Assembly (NCBI RefSeq): GCF_014648515.1
Contig: NZ_BMRG01000005.1
Span: 326,567-390,566, forward strand
Direction of reading: 5' to 3'
DNA length: 64,000 nucleotides
Source of the DNA: Saccharothrix coeruleofusca
GTDB taxonomy: Bacteria; Actinomycetota; Actinomycetes; Mycobacteriales; Pseudonocardiaceae
The notes under the pieces were generated by a model. The model worked only from the letters and a program-made list of their open reading frames with translations, had not been told where the DNA came from and did no database searches. A program made the translations under genes and the position numbers. Below, piece after piece: positions 54,510 to 64,000 of the stretch (the first letter of the stretch is position 1; every line of letters begins with the position of its first letter).

Positions 54510-54531
54510 GGATCGACGGCTCAGGTGGGTT

Positions 54532-55821
54532 CTAGGTGTTCTGCTGGCTCGCGGCGGCGGCGGCACGGCGGGCGCGGGCCGCCTTGGCCCGGCGGTTGCG
54601 CAGGTACATCACCAGGCCCAGCAGCAGGCCGAGCCCCGCGGCGGCCGTGATCGGCCCGCCCACGTTGCCGAACGCCGTGGTCATCGCCGAGGCGCGGGTG
54701 TCGTCCTGGGACTTCGCCACCTCGCCCACCGCCGCGTCGGTCGGCGTCGGCTCGGTGGTCTTCTTGCGCACCTGCTGCGCCCCGTCGACCAGCTTGCCCA
54801 CCGGGTTGTTCGACGCGCTGGGGCCCAGCCCGAACCCGTAGTCCAGCAGCCTGGCGGCCTGGTTGGCGATCGTCAGCGGCTGCTGCTGGCCGCGCAGCAG
54901 CACCACCACCAGCCGCCTGCCGTCCCGCTGCGCCGCGCCCACGTAGGTGTACTGGGCGTCGTCGGTGAAACCGCCCCGGCCGCCCAGCGCGCCCTGGTAG
55001 GCGGTCAGCAGCGGGTTGTCGTTGACGACCAGGGTCGTCCCCCGGCCGCTGGGGTGCGGGAAGTTGATCCGCTGCGTGGCCACCGCCTTGGCGAAGTCCG
55101 GGTACTTCATCGCCGCGCGGAAGATCAGCGCCACGTCGTAGGCCGAGGTGCTGGTGCCCGGCGCGTCCAGACCGGACGGGGTGATCGCGCGGGTGTCCAG
55201 CGCGCCCAGCTCGGCGGCCAGCGCGTTCATCTTGCGCACCGCGCTGGGCACACCGCCCAGCCTGCGGGCCAGCGCGTGCGCCACGTCGTTGCCCGAAGCC
55301 ATCACCAGCGCCTGCAGCAGCTGCTCGACGGTGTACTCCCCGCCGACGCGCAGCCCCACGCAGGTGCACTCCTGCGCCACGTCCTCGGCCGTGGCCGCCA
55401 CCTTGGCGTCCAGCGGCAGCTCCTTGGCCACGACGGTGGCCAGCAGCACCTTGATGACCGACGCGGGCCGCTGGCGGCCGTGCGGGTCGTAGGCGGCCAG
55501 CACGGCACCGCTGTCCATGTCCGCCAGCAGCCAGCTGCGGGCGGTGATGTTGTCCGGCAGCTTCTGGGCGTTGGGCGGCAGCACCAGGCCGCACTCGCCC
55601 AGCCGCTCGCCGCCGACCGGGTTCTCCGGCACCTCCAGCGGGCGCGGTGCCTGGGTGCCGGGCGGCACCTGTTCGGACGTGTCGACCGGGGGAGGCGGCG
55701 ACACCTTGTTCTCGCAGGGGGCGGGCTGCTGCGCACCGGCGACCGGCGCGGCGAACGCCGTGGCCATCAGCGTGCAGGCAGCCAGGACCAGAGCGACTGC
55801 GGGCCGTCGGGAGGAACGCAC
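54532..55821 (-). CDS. D-alanyl-D-alanine carboxypeptidase family protein (S11)
   Basis: 429 aa. Signal peptide (VALVLAACTLMATAFAAP), SxxK as S121-VI-K124, SGN at 176-178, and the position of the KTG box reads GGRGGFTDD (R282-G283-G284) instead of KTG. The C-terminus has a membrane helix (TAAAGLGLLLGLVMYL) and a basic tail. It is the DacB/Rv3330 type. The KTG change may impair activity. A Cys pair (ECTC) is unusual. Confidence 0.85.
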   Translation of the reverse strand: MRSSRRPAVALVLAACTLMATAFAAPVAGAQQPAPCENKVSPPPPVDTSEQVPPGTQAPRPLEVPENPVGGERLGECGLVLPPNAQKLPDNITARSWLLADMDSGAVLAAYDPHGRQRPASVIKVLLATVVAKELPLDAKVAATAEDVAQECTCVGLRVGGEYTVEQLLQALVMASGNDVAHALARRLGGVPSAVRKMNALAAELGALDTRAITPSGLDAPGTSTSAYDVALIFRAAMKYPDFAKAVATQRINFPHPSGRGTTLVVNDNPLLTAYQGALGGRGGFTDDAQYTYVGAAQRDGRRLVVVLLRGQQQPLTIANQAARLLDYGFGLGPSASNNPVGKLVDGAQQVRKKTTEPTPTDAAVGEVAKSQDDTRASAMTTAFGNVGGPITAAAGLGLLLGLVMYLRNRRAKAARARRAAAAASQQNT

Positions 55822-55881
55822 GCACTCAGGCTAGCCACCCCGGTTGAGTGACGTGCACCCGCCACGTCCGATACTGCTCCG

Positions 55882-56109
55882 GTGAAGCTCTCCCGAGGCA
55901 TGTCGACGTTCCTGCTGGCCTTCGGGGTGTGGTCCTGGGTGATCTGGCCGACCTTCCTGCGCAACATCTGGAAGGACCCCCGCTCCTGGGACGCCGGTCC
56001 GACCGCGTTCTTCACCGTGCACCTGCTGCTCGTCATCGCGTCGCTGACCTTCGGCACGGTCATCGGCCTGCTGGGGCTGCGCGGCCTGCGTGCGCACCGC
56101 AAGAAGTAA
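55882..56109 (+). CDS. SCO4848-family membrane protein
   Basis: 75 aa with two membrane helices (STFLLAFGVWSWVIWPTFL; FTVHLLLVIASLTFGTVIGLLGLRGL). The start KLSRGMSTFLLAFGVWSW and the C-terminal GLRGLRAHRKK match the actinobacterial SCO4848 family, of unknown function. GTG start. Confidence 0.88.
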   Translation: MKLSRGMSTFLLAFGVWSWVIWPTFLRNIWKDPRSWDAGPTAFFTVHLLLVIASLTFGTVIGLLGLRGLRAHRKK

Positions 56110-56133
56110 CCCACCACACCTGGAGGCTCCGCC

Positions 56134-56481
56134 GTGGAGTTCGTGCGCCTGCTGCTGGTGTTCCTGCACCTGCTCGGCATGGGGATGCTCGTCGCCATGT
56201 TCTTCGTCCAGCGCCGCGCGGGCGCGGACGCGCCGCTGAACAAGGGCTGGCTGCACGGCAGCGCGCTGCAGCTGCTCACCGGCGTGGCGCTGGTCGGCCT
56301 CGCGCCGCTGACCGACAAGGACTACGACCACTTCAAGATCGGCCTGAAGCTGCTCGTCCTGGTGGTCATCGCGGGCCTGGCGGCGGCCAACGTGAACAAG
56401 CCCAGGGCCGCGAGCTGGCTCGCGCCCACCATGGCGGGCCTGGTCGTGCTGAACACGGCCGTGGCGGTCTTCTGGGTCTGA
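56134..56481 (+). CDS. Small integral membrane protein
   Basis: 115 aa with four membrane segments (EFVRLLLVFLHLLGMGMLV; GSALQLLTGVALVGL; IGLKLLVLVVIAGLAAA; MAGLVVLNTAVAVFWV). Follows the SCO4848-family gene by 24 bases, after GGAGG. Likely in the same operon. Function unknown. Confidence 0.8.
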   Translation: MEFVRLLLVFLHLLGMGMLVAMFFVQRRAGADAPLNKGWLHGSALQLLTGVALVGLAPLTDKDYDHFKIGLKLLVLVVIAGLAAANVNKPRAASWLAPTMAGLVVLNTAVAVFWV

Positions 56482-56488
56482 GCTGGTC

Positions 56489-56516
56489 GAGGGAGCGCCG
56501 CTCGCGGCGCTCCCTC
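56489..56516. terminator. Bidirectional hairpin terminator
   Basis: 12-bp perfect stem GAGGGAGCGCCG / CGGCGCTCCCTC with loop CTCG, between the membrane-protein gene and the end of the P-loop NTPase gene. It runs into that gene's stop codon. Confidence 0.8.
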
Positions 56517-57963
56517 AGCGGACTCGCGGCACGCCGCCCTTGCGGCCGATGTCGAAGGCGATGCGGTACACGTCGGGCAGGTCGAGCTTCCCGTTCGCCC
56601 GCCTGCTCATCACGCCCAGCTCGATCAGCTCCGCGATGAGCTTGCCGTAGTCGGTGCTCAGCGGACCGGTGGGAGCTGAACGCTCCTCGTTCCCCTCGGC
56701 GGTCTGCTGGGACAGCTCGTCCAGCGCGGTCCGCAATTTGCGCTCCTCCCACCGCTGGACCACGTCCGACTCCTCGATTGGCACCTGAAGACCGCCCAGC
56801 GGGGCGATCGCGGTGGCGACCCAGGGGATGTCCTCGCGAATCTCCACGACCCGGATGCCCGACGCCTCCTGCACTCCTTGGCGGATGCCGTCCCAGTACA
56901 GCGCGAACTCGTAGGTCGAGTGGCGTTCCCCGGTGATGTCGGTCGCCTTGCGCAGCGCGGCGAGGAAGCTGCGCGGGCTCACTTGGCCGATTCCGTCCGT
57001 CAGGTGGTTCGGCAGCCAGGTGTAGGTGATCCCCTTGCGGCGGTCCGTGCCCATGTAGGGACCCGCGATCGCGGTGAAGACCTGCTTCTGGTGTTCGCTG
57101 TCGCCGACCAGAGAACGCGGTGGCGTGCGGCGTTCCCCCTGGGTGTCCCACTCACCGGTGTCAGCGATGAACTGCGCCGAATGCGGGTTGTCGGAGTTGC
57201 CCATGCGGTGGAACAGCAGGCCGTACAGGCTGGTCGGTGACCAGGTCAGGTCGGCGGCGTTGGCCACGAGCTTCGACGCGTCCGGGAAGTTCAACCTGAT
57301 CCCGTCGAACATGTCCGGACGGATGAACACCTTCGCCCGCAGGTTCCGGGTGCGTGTCCGCAGGTCCAAGGCGACCTGCAGGATGCCGCGCACGAGGCTG
57401 TCGTTGACGTCGCGGCTGCTGTGCAGCCGGTCGAGCCCGTCGAAGAGGAACAGCATGGTGACGCCGTGGCGGCCCGCGTTGTCGTCAGCCTTGGCGAGTG
57501 CCCTCTCGCTGGCGTCCGGGTGCTCCAGCAGCCAGCGGACCCGATCCGACCACTCGACCAGTTCGCTGATCCCCTCGGCCCGGACCGCGCAGAGGACGAC
57601 CGCGGTCCAGATGTCCTCGGGCTTGGCGATCCGCTGGAGGTGGTCGAGCGCTCGTTGACTGGGGTACTGGTCGGGTCGCAGCGCCGTTCCATAACCGGCC
57701 AGCGGCGTGACCCGGTTCAGCCGGGGAAGCTGGTACTCGGCGGCGGCGAGCTGCCGAAGCCGGTCGTTCTGCAATGCCTTGAACCACACGGTCTTGCCAA
57801 CGCCAGGGCCCCCTTGCACCACCGTGACGTCCGGTTCGAGCGCTTTGCGGTGGTTGGCGGGCGTGAACAGCGTGCGGACGTCGGGGTCCAAGGTGTCCGA
57901 GTCGGTCGCGACCGGCAGGGCGGCGGCCAGCAGTTCGCGGTAGTGGTGGGGGCTGAGCGACAT
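56515..57963 (-). CDS. P-loop NTPase of HEPN/KGGVGR operon
   Basis: 482 aa. Walker A GGPGVGKT (51-58), Walker B LFLFDGLDRL (171-180), followed by a long alpha-helical region (FIRPDMFDGIR; TWSPTSLYGLLFHRMG) and a C-terminal winged-helix-like end (LIAELIELGVMSRRANGKLDLPDVYRIAF). Looks like a KAP/STAND-type ATPase without a recognisable effector domain. ATG 57963, 5 bases after the upstream gene's stop. Last gene of the operon. Function unknown. Confidence 0.75.
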   Translation of the reverse strand: MSLSPHHYRELLAAALPVATDSDTLDPDVRTLFTPANHRKALEPDVTVVQGGPGVGKTVWFKALQNDRLRQLAAAEYQLPRLNRVTPLAGYGTALRPDQYPSQRALDHLQRIAKPEDIWTAVVLCAVRAEGISELVEWSDRVRWLLEHPDASERALAKADDNAGRHGVTMLFLFDGLDRLHSSRDVNDSLVRGILQVALDLRTRTRNLRAKVFIRPDMFDGIRLNFPDASKLVANAADLTWSPTSLYGLLFHRMGNSDNPHSAQFIADTGEWDTQGERRTPPRSLVGDSEHQKQVFTAIAGPYMGTDRRKGITYTWLPNHLTDGIGQVSPRSFLAALRKATDITGERHSTYEFALYWDGIRQGVQEASGIRVVEIREDIPWVATAIAPLGGLQVPIEESDVVQRWEERKLRTALDELSQQTAEGNEERSAPTGPLSTDYGKLIAELIELGVMSRRANGKLDLPDVYRIAFDIGRKGGVPRVR

Positions 57964-57968
57964 CAGAC

Positions 57969-59258
57969 CTACCCGGTGATCAGCTCGGTGGCAGTGGCGA
58001 GGAACGACTCGTACGCGGCTCTGATCAGTGGTTGCGAGTGCCAATCCCCTTGCCGCTTGGCGTTCAGGCCGACCAGCTCCGACGTGAAGAGGATGGGCAG
58101 TGGGCTGTGCGGTGCGTCCGCGTCGCCCGGTGCGAAGTTGAAGGAGCCCGGATCGGACGAAGTCGTGTCGTCGTACAGGAAATCCGCGAAACACTGCTGG
58201 GCGTTGTCCCGAAACGCTTCGAGGTAGCTGCTCGCCTGAGCGGGCGGCACCATCGAGGCGACCATGCGCAGCCGTTGGCGCACCCGGTCCAAGTCGGCCG
58301 GGGTGAGGTTGTCGCGCCACTGCTTGAACAGGAAGCCGTAGCCGGTCCACGTGTGCGTGTTGTCGGCGGCGAAGAGCAGGCTCAGATCGCTGAGCTGGGT
58401 GATGGCGACCGCCGCGATGTCGTGGATGCCCGCGCGGCTGTCCAGCAGGACCACGTCGGGACGTCGGCTTCGGCTCTCCACCTGGTCCTCGCACGCGCTG
58501 ATGGCGTCGTCGAGCCGATCGCCGAACCCGCGCGTCCGACCGTCCGGGCCAGGGGGGAGATCGGTGTAGACGCGGTTGAGCTTGGCCATGTAGTCGTGCG
58601 CCGGTGAGGGGCGTCCCGCCGCGGCGGCGACCCACACCTCGCCGTTCCCGGACGTGAGGAGCACCTGGCTCTGGGAGACCAGGTCCAGGCCGTCCTCGTT
58701 GCCGACCGCGGCTTCCACGAGGTGGTCGATGATGCCGTGCTCGGGGAGGTTCTCCTCGTGCTGGAGCAGGGCTCCCACACCGGGTGATTCGAGGTCCAGG
58801 TCGACCACCAGGACGCAGTGGCCCAGCGCGGCCAGGTGCTCGGCCAGCACCAGGGTGGCGGTCGAGCGGCCGACGCCGCCCTTGAAGCCGTACAGGGTGG
58901 TGCGCTTGCGCGGCGGGGCGTCGTCGGGCCTGGTCCAGTCCGCTCCGACGACGCTCCGCTCCAGGACCGCCAGGCTGCCCCGGTCACCGCTGCGCGCTTC
59001 GCGGACGTGCAGGTCGGGCGAGTTCAGCACCGAAGTCCGGTCGAACATGTCGTGCGTGGACAGGATCGGCGCGGGAGCGGCGAAGCGGCCGGTGCCCTCG
59101 CGGAACCTCTCGACCGCCCCGGCGGGCACCGGGCCGTCCACCACGAGGGACACCCGGCCGATCAGGTCCCTGACCAGGACGACGTCGGACCCTCCTCGAC
59201 GCACCTCGTCGGCGGAAGCCAGGGCGTGCGCCCACGCGTCGTCGAAGCGGATCGTCAT
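57969..59258 (-). CDS. KGGVGR-motif variant ParA/MinD-like ATPase
   Basis: 429 aa. Deviant Walker A KGGVGRST (126-133) where ParA/MinD has KGGVGKT/S, so the final Lys is replaced by Arg. Then VLVVDLDLESPGVGALL (switch I/Walker A'), DVVLLDSRAGIHDI (Walker B/switch II). NCBI names such proteins KGGVGR-motif variant AAA ATPases. Residues 1-115 form an uncharacterised N-terminal domain. The start overlaps the HEPN gene stop (ATGA). Middle gene of the three-gene operon. Confidence 0.85.
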   Translation of the reverse strand: MTIRFDDAWAHALASADEVRRGGSDVVLVRDLIGRVSLVVDGPVPAGAVERFREGTGRFAAPAPILSTHDMFDRTSVLNSPDLHVREARSGDRGSLAVLERSVVGADWTRPDDAPPRKRTTLYGFKGGVGRSTATLVLAEHLAALGHCVLVVDLDLESPGVGALLQHEENLPEHGIIDHLVEAAVGNEDGLDLVSQSQVLLTSGNGEVWVAAAAGRPSPAHDYMAKLNRVYTDLPPGPDGRTRGFGDRLDDAISACEDQVESRSRRPDVVLLDSRAGIHDIAAVAITQLSDLSLLFAADNTHTWTGYGFLFKQWRDNLTPADLDRVRQRLRMVASMVPPAQASSYLEAFRDNAQQCFADFLYDDTTSSDPGSFNFAPGDADAPHSPLPILFTSELVGLNAKRQGDWHSQPLIRAAYESFLATATELITG

Positions 59259-59704
59259 GGCAGCGCCCCGTCGATTGTCGCCCGTTCGTGGATCGCGATG
59301 ATCCGAGCCGCGCTCGCCAGGTGTTCCGCCGCCCTCGTCGCGGTGATGTGGGTGCCGTCGCTGTAGCGCTCGCTCACGTCCCAGCGGGAGAAGGGGTTCT
59401 CGTCCGTGATGAGCTCGACGAACTGCGCGCCGTTGCGCCCCCGCGCGACCAGGGGCATCTGGTCCCAGAGGTCGGGGAGGTGGCCGAGTTTGTCTTGAGC
59501 CAAGGTGTGCTTGGGCTTTCCCGTCGGAGTCACCACGCCGCCCAGGTGCTCGACGATGATCGCCTTCAGGCCGCACTCGGCCGCGACTCCGGCCAGGTGG
59601 TCGGCGTTGCCGTGGCGGCCCAGCTCGGAGAGTGCTCGGGCGTCGGCGTGGTGGCGGCGCGCGGCGTCGCCGAACGCGCTCCAAGGTGGCCCTGACACCG
59701 GCAC
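59255..59704 (-). CDS. HEPN-like protein
   Basis: 149 aa, all-helical. RRHHADARALSELGRHGNADHLAGVAAECGLKAIIVEH resembles the first HEPN helices, and R113-YSDGT-H119 fits the R-x4-6-H HEPN nuclease motif. GTG start. First gene of the operon. HEPN proteins are often RNases in toxin-antitoxin and defence systems; here catalysis is inferred from the motif only. Confidence 0.65.
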   Translation of the reverse strand: MPVSGPPWSAFGDAARRHHADARALSELGRHGNADHLAGVAAECGLKAIIVEHLGGVVTPTGKPKHTLAQDKLGHLPDLWDQMPLVARGRNGAQFVELITDENPFSRWDVSERYSDGTHITATRAAEHLASAARIIAIHERATIDGALP

Positions 59705-59735
59705 AGACTACCGCGCTGATCACCCGCGCCAGGTG

Positions 59736-59780
59736 CGCGAGAAGGGGGTGTCCGGGAATCCCGGACACCCCCTTCTCGCG
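59736..59780 (-). terminator. Strong hairpin terminator after sdhB
   Basis: 21-bp perfect stem (CGCGAGAAGGGGGTGTCCGGG and its complement) with a 3-nt loop AAT. It separates the sdh operon from the HEPN operon on the same strand. One of the longest perfect hairpins in the window. Confidence 0.9.
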
Positions 59781-59785
59781 GGTGG

Positions 59786-60567
59786 TCAGACGCGCTTGAA
59801 CAGCAGGGCGCGCTTGACCTCCTGGATGGCCTTGGTCACCTGGATGCCGCGCGGGCAGGCGTCGGTGCAGTTGAACGTGGTCCGGCAGCGCCACACGCCG
59901 TCGACGTCGTTGAGGATGTCCAGCCGCTCCTCGGCGCCCTCGTCGCGGGAGTCGAAGATGAACCGGTGGGCGTTCACGATCGCCGCCGGGCCGAAGTAGG
60001 AGCCCTCGGTCCAGTACACCGGGCACGACGTGGTGCAGGCCGCGCACAGGATGCACTTGGTGGTGTCGTCGAAGCGCTCGCGGTCGGCGATGGACTGCAC
60101 CCGCTCGCGGGTCGGCTCGTTGCCGTAGGTGATCAGGTACGGCTTGACCGCCCGGTACGCCTCGAAGAACGGCTCCATGTCGACCAGCAGGTCCTTGTGC
60201 ACCGGCAGGCCCTTGATGGGCTCCACGGTGATCGTGGTCGGCTTGCCGCCGCCCGCCAGCAGGTCCTTGAGCAGCACCTTGCAGGCCAGCCGGTTCACGC
60301 CGTTGATGCGCATGGCGTCCGAGCCGCAGATGCCGTGCGCGCAGGACCGGCGGAAGGTCAGCGTGCCGTCCAGGTACCACTTCACGTAGTGCAGCAGGTT
60401 CAGCACGCGGTCCGAGGGCAGCGCGGGGATCTCGAACGAGTCCCAGCGCGGCTCGTCGTCGAACTCCGGGTTGAACCGGCGGACCTTCAGGGTGATGGTG
60501 ATCGCGCCATCCGGGACCGGCGGCTGGGCGCCGCGCGAGCCGGTGGGGGCTTCAGCGGTAGCGGTCA

Positions 60568-60568
<1 letters not shown>
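59786..60568 (-). CDS. sdhB: Succinate dehydrogenase iron-sulfur subunit
   Basis: 260 aa carrying three clusters: the [2Fe-2S] segment FRRSCAHGICGSDAMRING...C, and CILCAACTTSCPVYW with later C...CTDACPRGI for the [4Fe-4S] and [3Fe-4S] centres. Passes electrons from the SdhA flavin to quinone in the membrane. The start overlaps the sdhA stop by 1 base. Followed by the strong terminator at 59736. Confidence 0.97.
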
Positions 60569-62319
<1,751 letters not shown>

Positions 62320-62341
62320 GTCGGCGTACTCCCGCGGCCGG

Positions 62342-62752
62342 TCAGTCGGTGATGTTCGGGTCGAAGGTGAAGATCACGTACGTGCCGAGGCCGATGACCA
62401 GCACCATGGACGTGAACAGCAGCACCTTCAGCCAGAACCGGGTGGCGTCCTTGCGGGCGTAGTCGTTGATCACGGTGCGCAGGCCGTTGCCGCCGTGGAT
62501 CTGCGCCAGCCACAGCATCAGCAGGTCCCAGAACTGCCAGAACGGCGAGGCCCACCGGCCCGCCACGAACCCGAAGTTGATGCGGTGCACGCCGCCGTCG
62601 AGGATGTTCATGATGAACAGGTGGCCCAGCACGAGCACCACCAGCGCCACGCCGGAGATCCGCATGAACAGCCAGCTGTAGAGCTCGAAGTTGCCGCGGC
62701 GGGCGGCGGGCCTGCGCGGCGAGCGGGGCTTGTCGAGAACCAGGTCGCTCAT
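62342..62752 (-). CDS. sdhD: Succinate dehydrogenase membrane anchor subunit
   Basis: 136 aa with three membrane helices (FMRISGVALVVLVLGHLFIMN; FWDLLMLWLAQIHGGNGLR; WLKVLLFTSMVLVIGLGTYVIF). The first carries RISG and a His likely to coordinate haem b (GHLF). ATG 62752 is 2 bases after the sdhC stop. Confidence 0.92.
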   Translation of the reverse strand: MSDLVLDKPRSPRRPAARRGNFELYSWLFMRISGVALVVLVLGHLFIMNILDGGVHRINFGFVAGRWASPFWQFWDLLMLWLAQIHGGNGLRTVINDYARKDATRFWLKVLLFTSMVLVIGLGTYVIFTFDPNITD

Positions 62753-62754
62753 GG

Positions 62755-63180
62755 TCAGTGCCCTCCGCCGAGCAGGTCGGTCACCGTGCGGACCATCATG
62801 AAGTAGGTGCCGGGGATCATGACGGCGACCCAGATGCCGAGGATGGCCCACAGCATGGGGCGCTGGTACTGCGTGCCCTTGGACCAGAAGTCGACCAGCA
62901 TCACCCGGATGCCGTTGAGCGCGTGGTAGAGCACCGCGCCGACGAGGCCGACCTCGAACAGGTTGACGACCGGGTTCTTGTAGGTCTCGATGACCTTGTC
63001 GTAGGCGTCCGGCGACACCCGCACCAGCGCGGTGTCCAGTACGTGCGCGAACAGGAAGAAGAACGTCAGCACACCGGTGATGCGGTGGGCGACCCAGGAC
63101 CACATGCCCAGGTCGCCGCGGTAGAGCGTTCCGCCTCGCCGTGAGGTGCCCTCCCGCTCGGTGGCGGTGGTGCCGGCCAT
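62755..63180 (-). CDS. sdhC: Succinate dehydrogenase cytochrome b subunit
   Basis: 141 aa with three membrane helices; SWVAHRITGVLTFFFLFAHVLDTALV (HRxTG motif and haem-ligand His) and GAVLYHALNGIRVMLVDF (second His, NGIR) are family hallmarks. ATG 63180 chosen over a TTG two codons upstream. First gene of the sdhCDAB operon; the promoter should lie in 63181-63308. Confidence 0.93.
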   Translation of the reverse strand: MAGTTATEREGTSRRGGTLYRGDLGMWSWVAHRITGVLTFFFLFAHVLDTALVRVSPDAYDKVIETYKNPVVNLFEVGLVGAVLYHALNGIRVMLVDFWSKGTQYQRPMLWAILGIWVAVMIPGTYFMMVRTVTDLLGGGH

Positions 63181-63308
63181 CAGCAACGGCCTCCAGCGTC
63201 AGTGGTGGACTGGTCCAGGTACGTGCGTACGGGACCTTGACTCACGGAATGCTAGTCCCGCCCCCTGCGGCCGACCCCATGGCCTGACCTCTCTGTGACT
63301 GACGAGAC

Positions 63309-63353
63309 ACGCCCTGGTGGGACGCGGTTCACTGGACCGGTTCACCAGGGCGT
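63309..63353. terminator. Inverted repeat between sdhC promoter and 63386 gene
   Basis: 11-bp arms ACGCCCTGGTG / CACCAGGGCGT enclose 23 nt. It may be a second terminator for the gene at 63386. Confidence 0.4.
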
Positions 63354-63367
63354 GACGTGTGCCACCC

Positions 63368-63387
63368 GAGGGGGTGAAGCCCCCCTC
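63368..63387 (-). terminator. Hairpin at the end of the 63386 gene
   Basis: GAGGGGG / CCCCCTC stem with a 6-nt loop overlapping the stop codon of the leftward gene. Confidence 0.5.
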
Positions 63388-64000
63388 AGAACGTCTCGTA
63401 GCCGACCACCTGACGCTGCTCCACCGTGCCGTCCGGGTGCGTGACCGGGGTGATCACCAGCACCGCCCGCAGCCTGATCCGCTGGGTGGCCTGCCCGCTG
63501 AACGGCCCCAGCTCGGCGACCGGCCTGCCCGGCTCGTGCAGCTCCACCACGGCGCGCAGCTCGGTGGCGATGAGCCGGGCGGTGAGGTCGCGGGCGTTGC
63601 GCCACCCGGCGTCCTCGGCCGCGTCCCGCCCCGGCGTCCAGTGCCGCTGCTCGACCAGGGCGTTGTAGAGGTGCCCGTTGTGCGCCGGCCGCTGCACCGT
63701 GTGCCGCGCCACCTCGGTGAGCACGGTGGTCTGGCCCAGCGCGCCCGCCACGACGTTGCCGCGCAGCCCGGCGGGCGTCTGGCCCGCCGCCTGCGCCAGC
63801 ACGGCGTACAGGCCGTGCTGCGCGGGCTGCGGAACCTGCGGCAGCAGGTCGTAGTAGACGTGGCGCATGGTCTGCTGCGCGGTGCTGAACGGGTCCGACA
63901 CCGCCACGTTGTGCATGGCGTGCACCTTGTGCGCCGGGTCAACGCCGCCGTAGCCGCCGTTGGTGATCGGCTGCGGCGGGAACGGCGGCAGCGGCGCGGG
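63386..64000 (-). CDS. Hypothetical protein, N-terminus outside window
   Basis: At least 204 residues; the frame stays open past 64000. The visible start is a Pro-rich linker (PLPPFPPQPITNGGYGG), then an alpha-helical region (TAQQTMRHVYYDLLPQVPQ; ALVEQRHWTPGRDAAEDAGWRNARDLTARLI) and a C-terminal beta part (RLRAVLVITPVTHPDGTVEQRQVVGYETF). No family recognised. GTG 63925 is a conceivable internal start, but the Pro-rich part reads like real coding sequence. Confidence 0.6.
   Translation of the reverse strand, partial: PAPLPPFPPQPITNGGYGGVDPAHKVHAMHNVAVSDPFSTAQQTMRHVYYDLLPQVPQPAQHGLYAVLAQAAGQTPAGLRGNVVAGALGQTTVLTEVARHTVQRPAHNGHLYNALVEQRHWTPGRDAAEDAGWRNARDLTARLIATELRAVVELHEPGRPVAELGPFSGQATQRIRLRAVLVITPVTHPDGTVEQRQVVGYETF

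Overview
The window is about 73% GC by eye, with GTG-rich starts, tightly packed operons and a coenzyme F420 gene (fbiC), an ImuA'/ImuB/DnaE2 mutasome under a TCGAAC-N4-GTTCGA LexA box, an SCO4848-type membrane protein and WXG100/TNT proteins. Together these point to a filamentous actinobacterium. A member of the Pseudonocardiales (Actinosynnema/Saccharothrix/Lentzea-like) is my inference; no 16S gene is present to confirm it.

Layout. 1-3.3 kb: end of a DUF6350 membrane protein, then purN-purH. 3.4-9.4 kb: SOS-controlled imuA'-imuB-small ORF-dnaE2. 9.5-14.3 kb: a DHFR-like reductase divergent from a TetR regulator, then a leftward MFS-DMT-folD-DUF3017 operon. 14.4-26.1 kb: a secreted-toxin locus (YbaB/EbfC-like protein, WXG100-like protein, a 2,020-residue CpnT-like polymorphic toxin with both a TNT NADase domain and a C-terminal nuclease, an overlapping YezG-like immunity gene, and two YezG-TNT fusion proteins). 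26.1-35.6 kb: pentapeptide protein, mdh, IMPase, DUF1918, lipoprotein, an ABC exporter, ArsR/MFS pair, a Ser/Thr kinase and an HhH-GPD glycosylase. 35.6-41.9 kb: accessory stretch with a DNase I-fold protein next to a possible beta-pore-forming protein, a small beta-sandwich protein, a J-domain/NERD protein, two abutting tRNA-like elements and a metallothionein-like protein. 42.0-50.7 kb: icd, SH3 protein, P450, exonuclease III, an orphan MNT nucleotidyltransferase, fbiC and a TetR. 50.8-56.5 kb: alpha/beta hydrolase, trpS, YihY, a D,D-carboxypeptidase-like protein and small membrane proteins. 56.5-59.7 kb: a three-gene HEPN/KGGVGR-ATPase/P-loop NTPase operon, probably an accessory (defence-like) module set among core genes. 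59.8-63.2 kb: sdhCDAB. 63.4 kb to the end: part of an unrecognised gene.

The most interesting systems are (i) the toxin locus, in which an immunity-type domain is fused to a TNT toxin-type domain in two tandem paralogues lying downstream of the parental toxin; (ii) the HEPN/KGGVGR/P-loop operon; and (iii) the head-to-tail tRNA-like pair with unusual anticodon arms. No rRNA, CRISPR array, insertion sequence or replication origin was seen.
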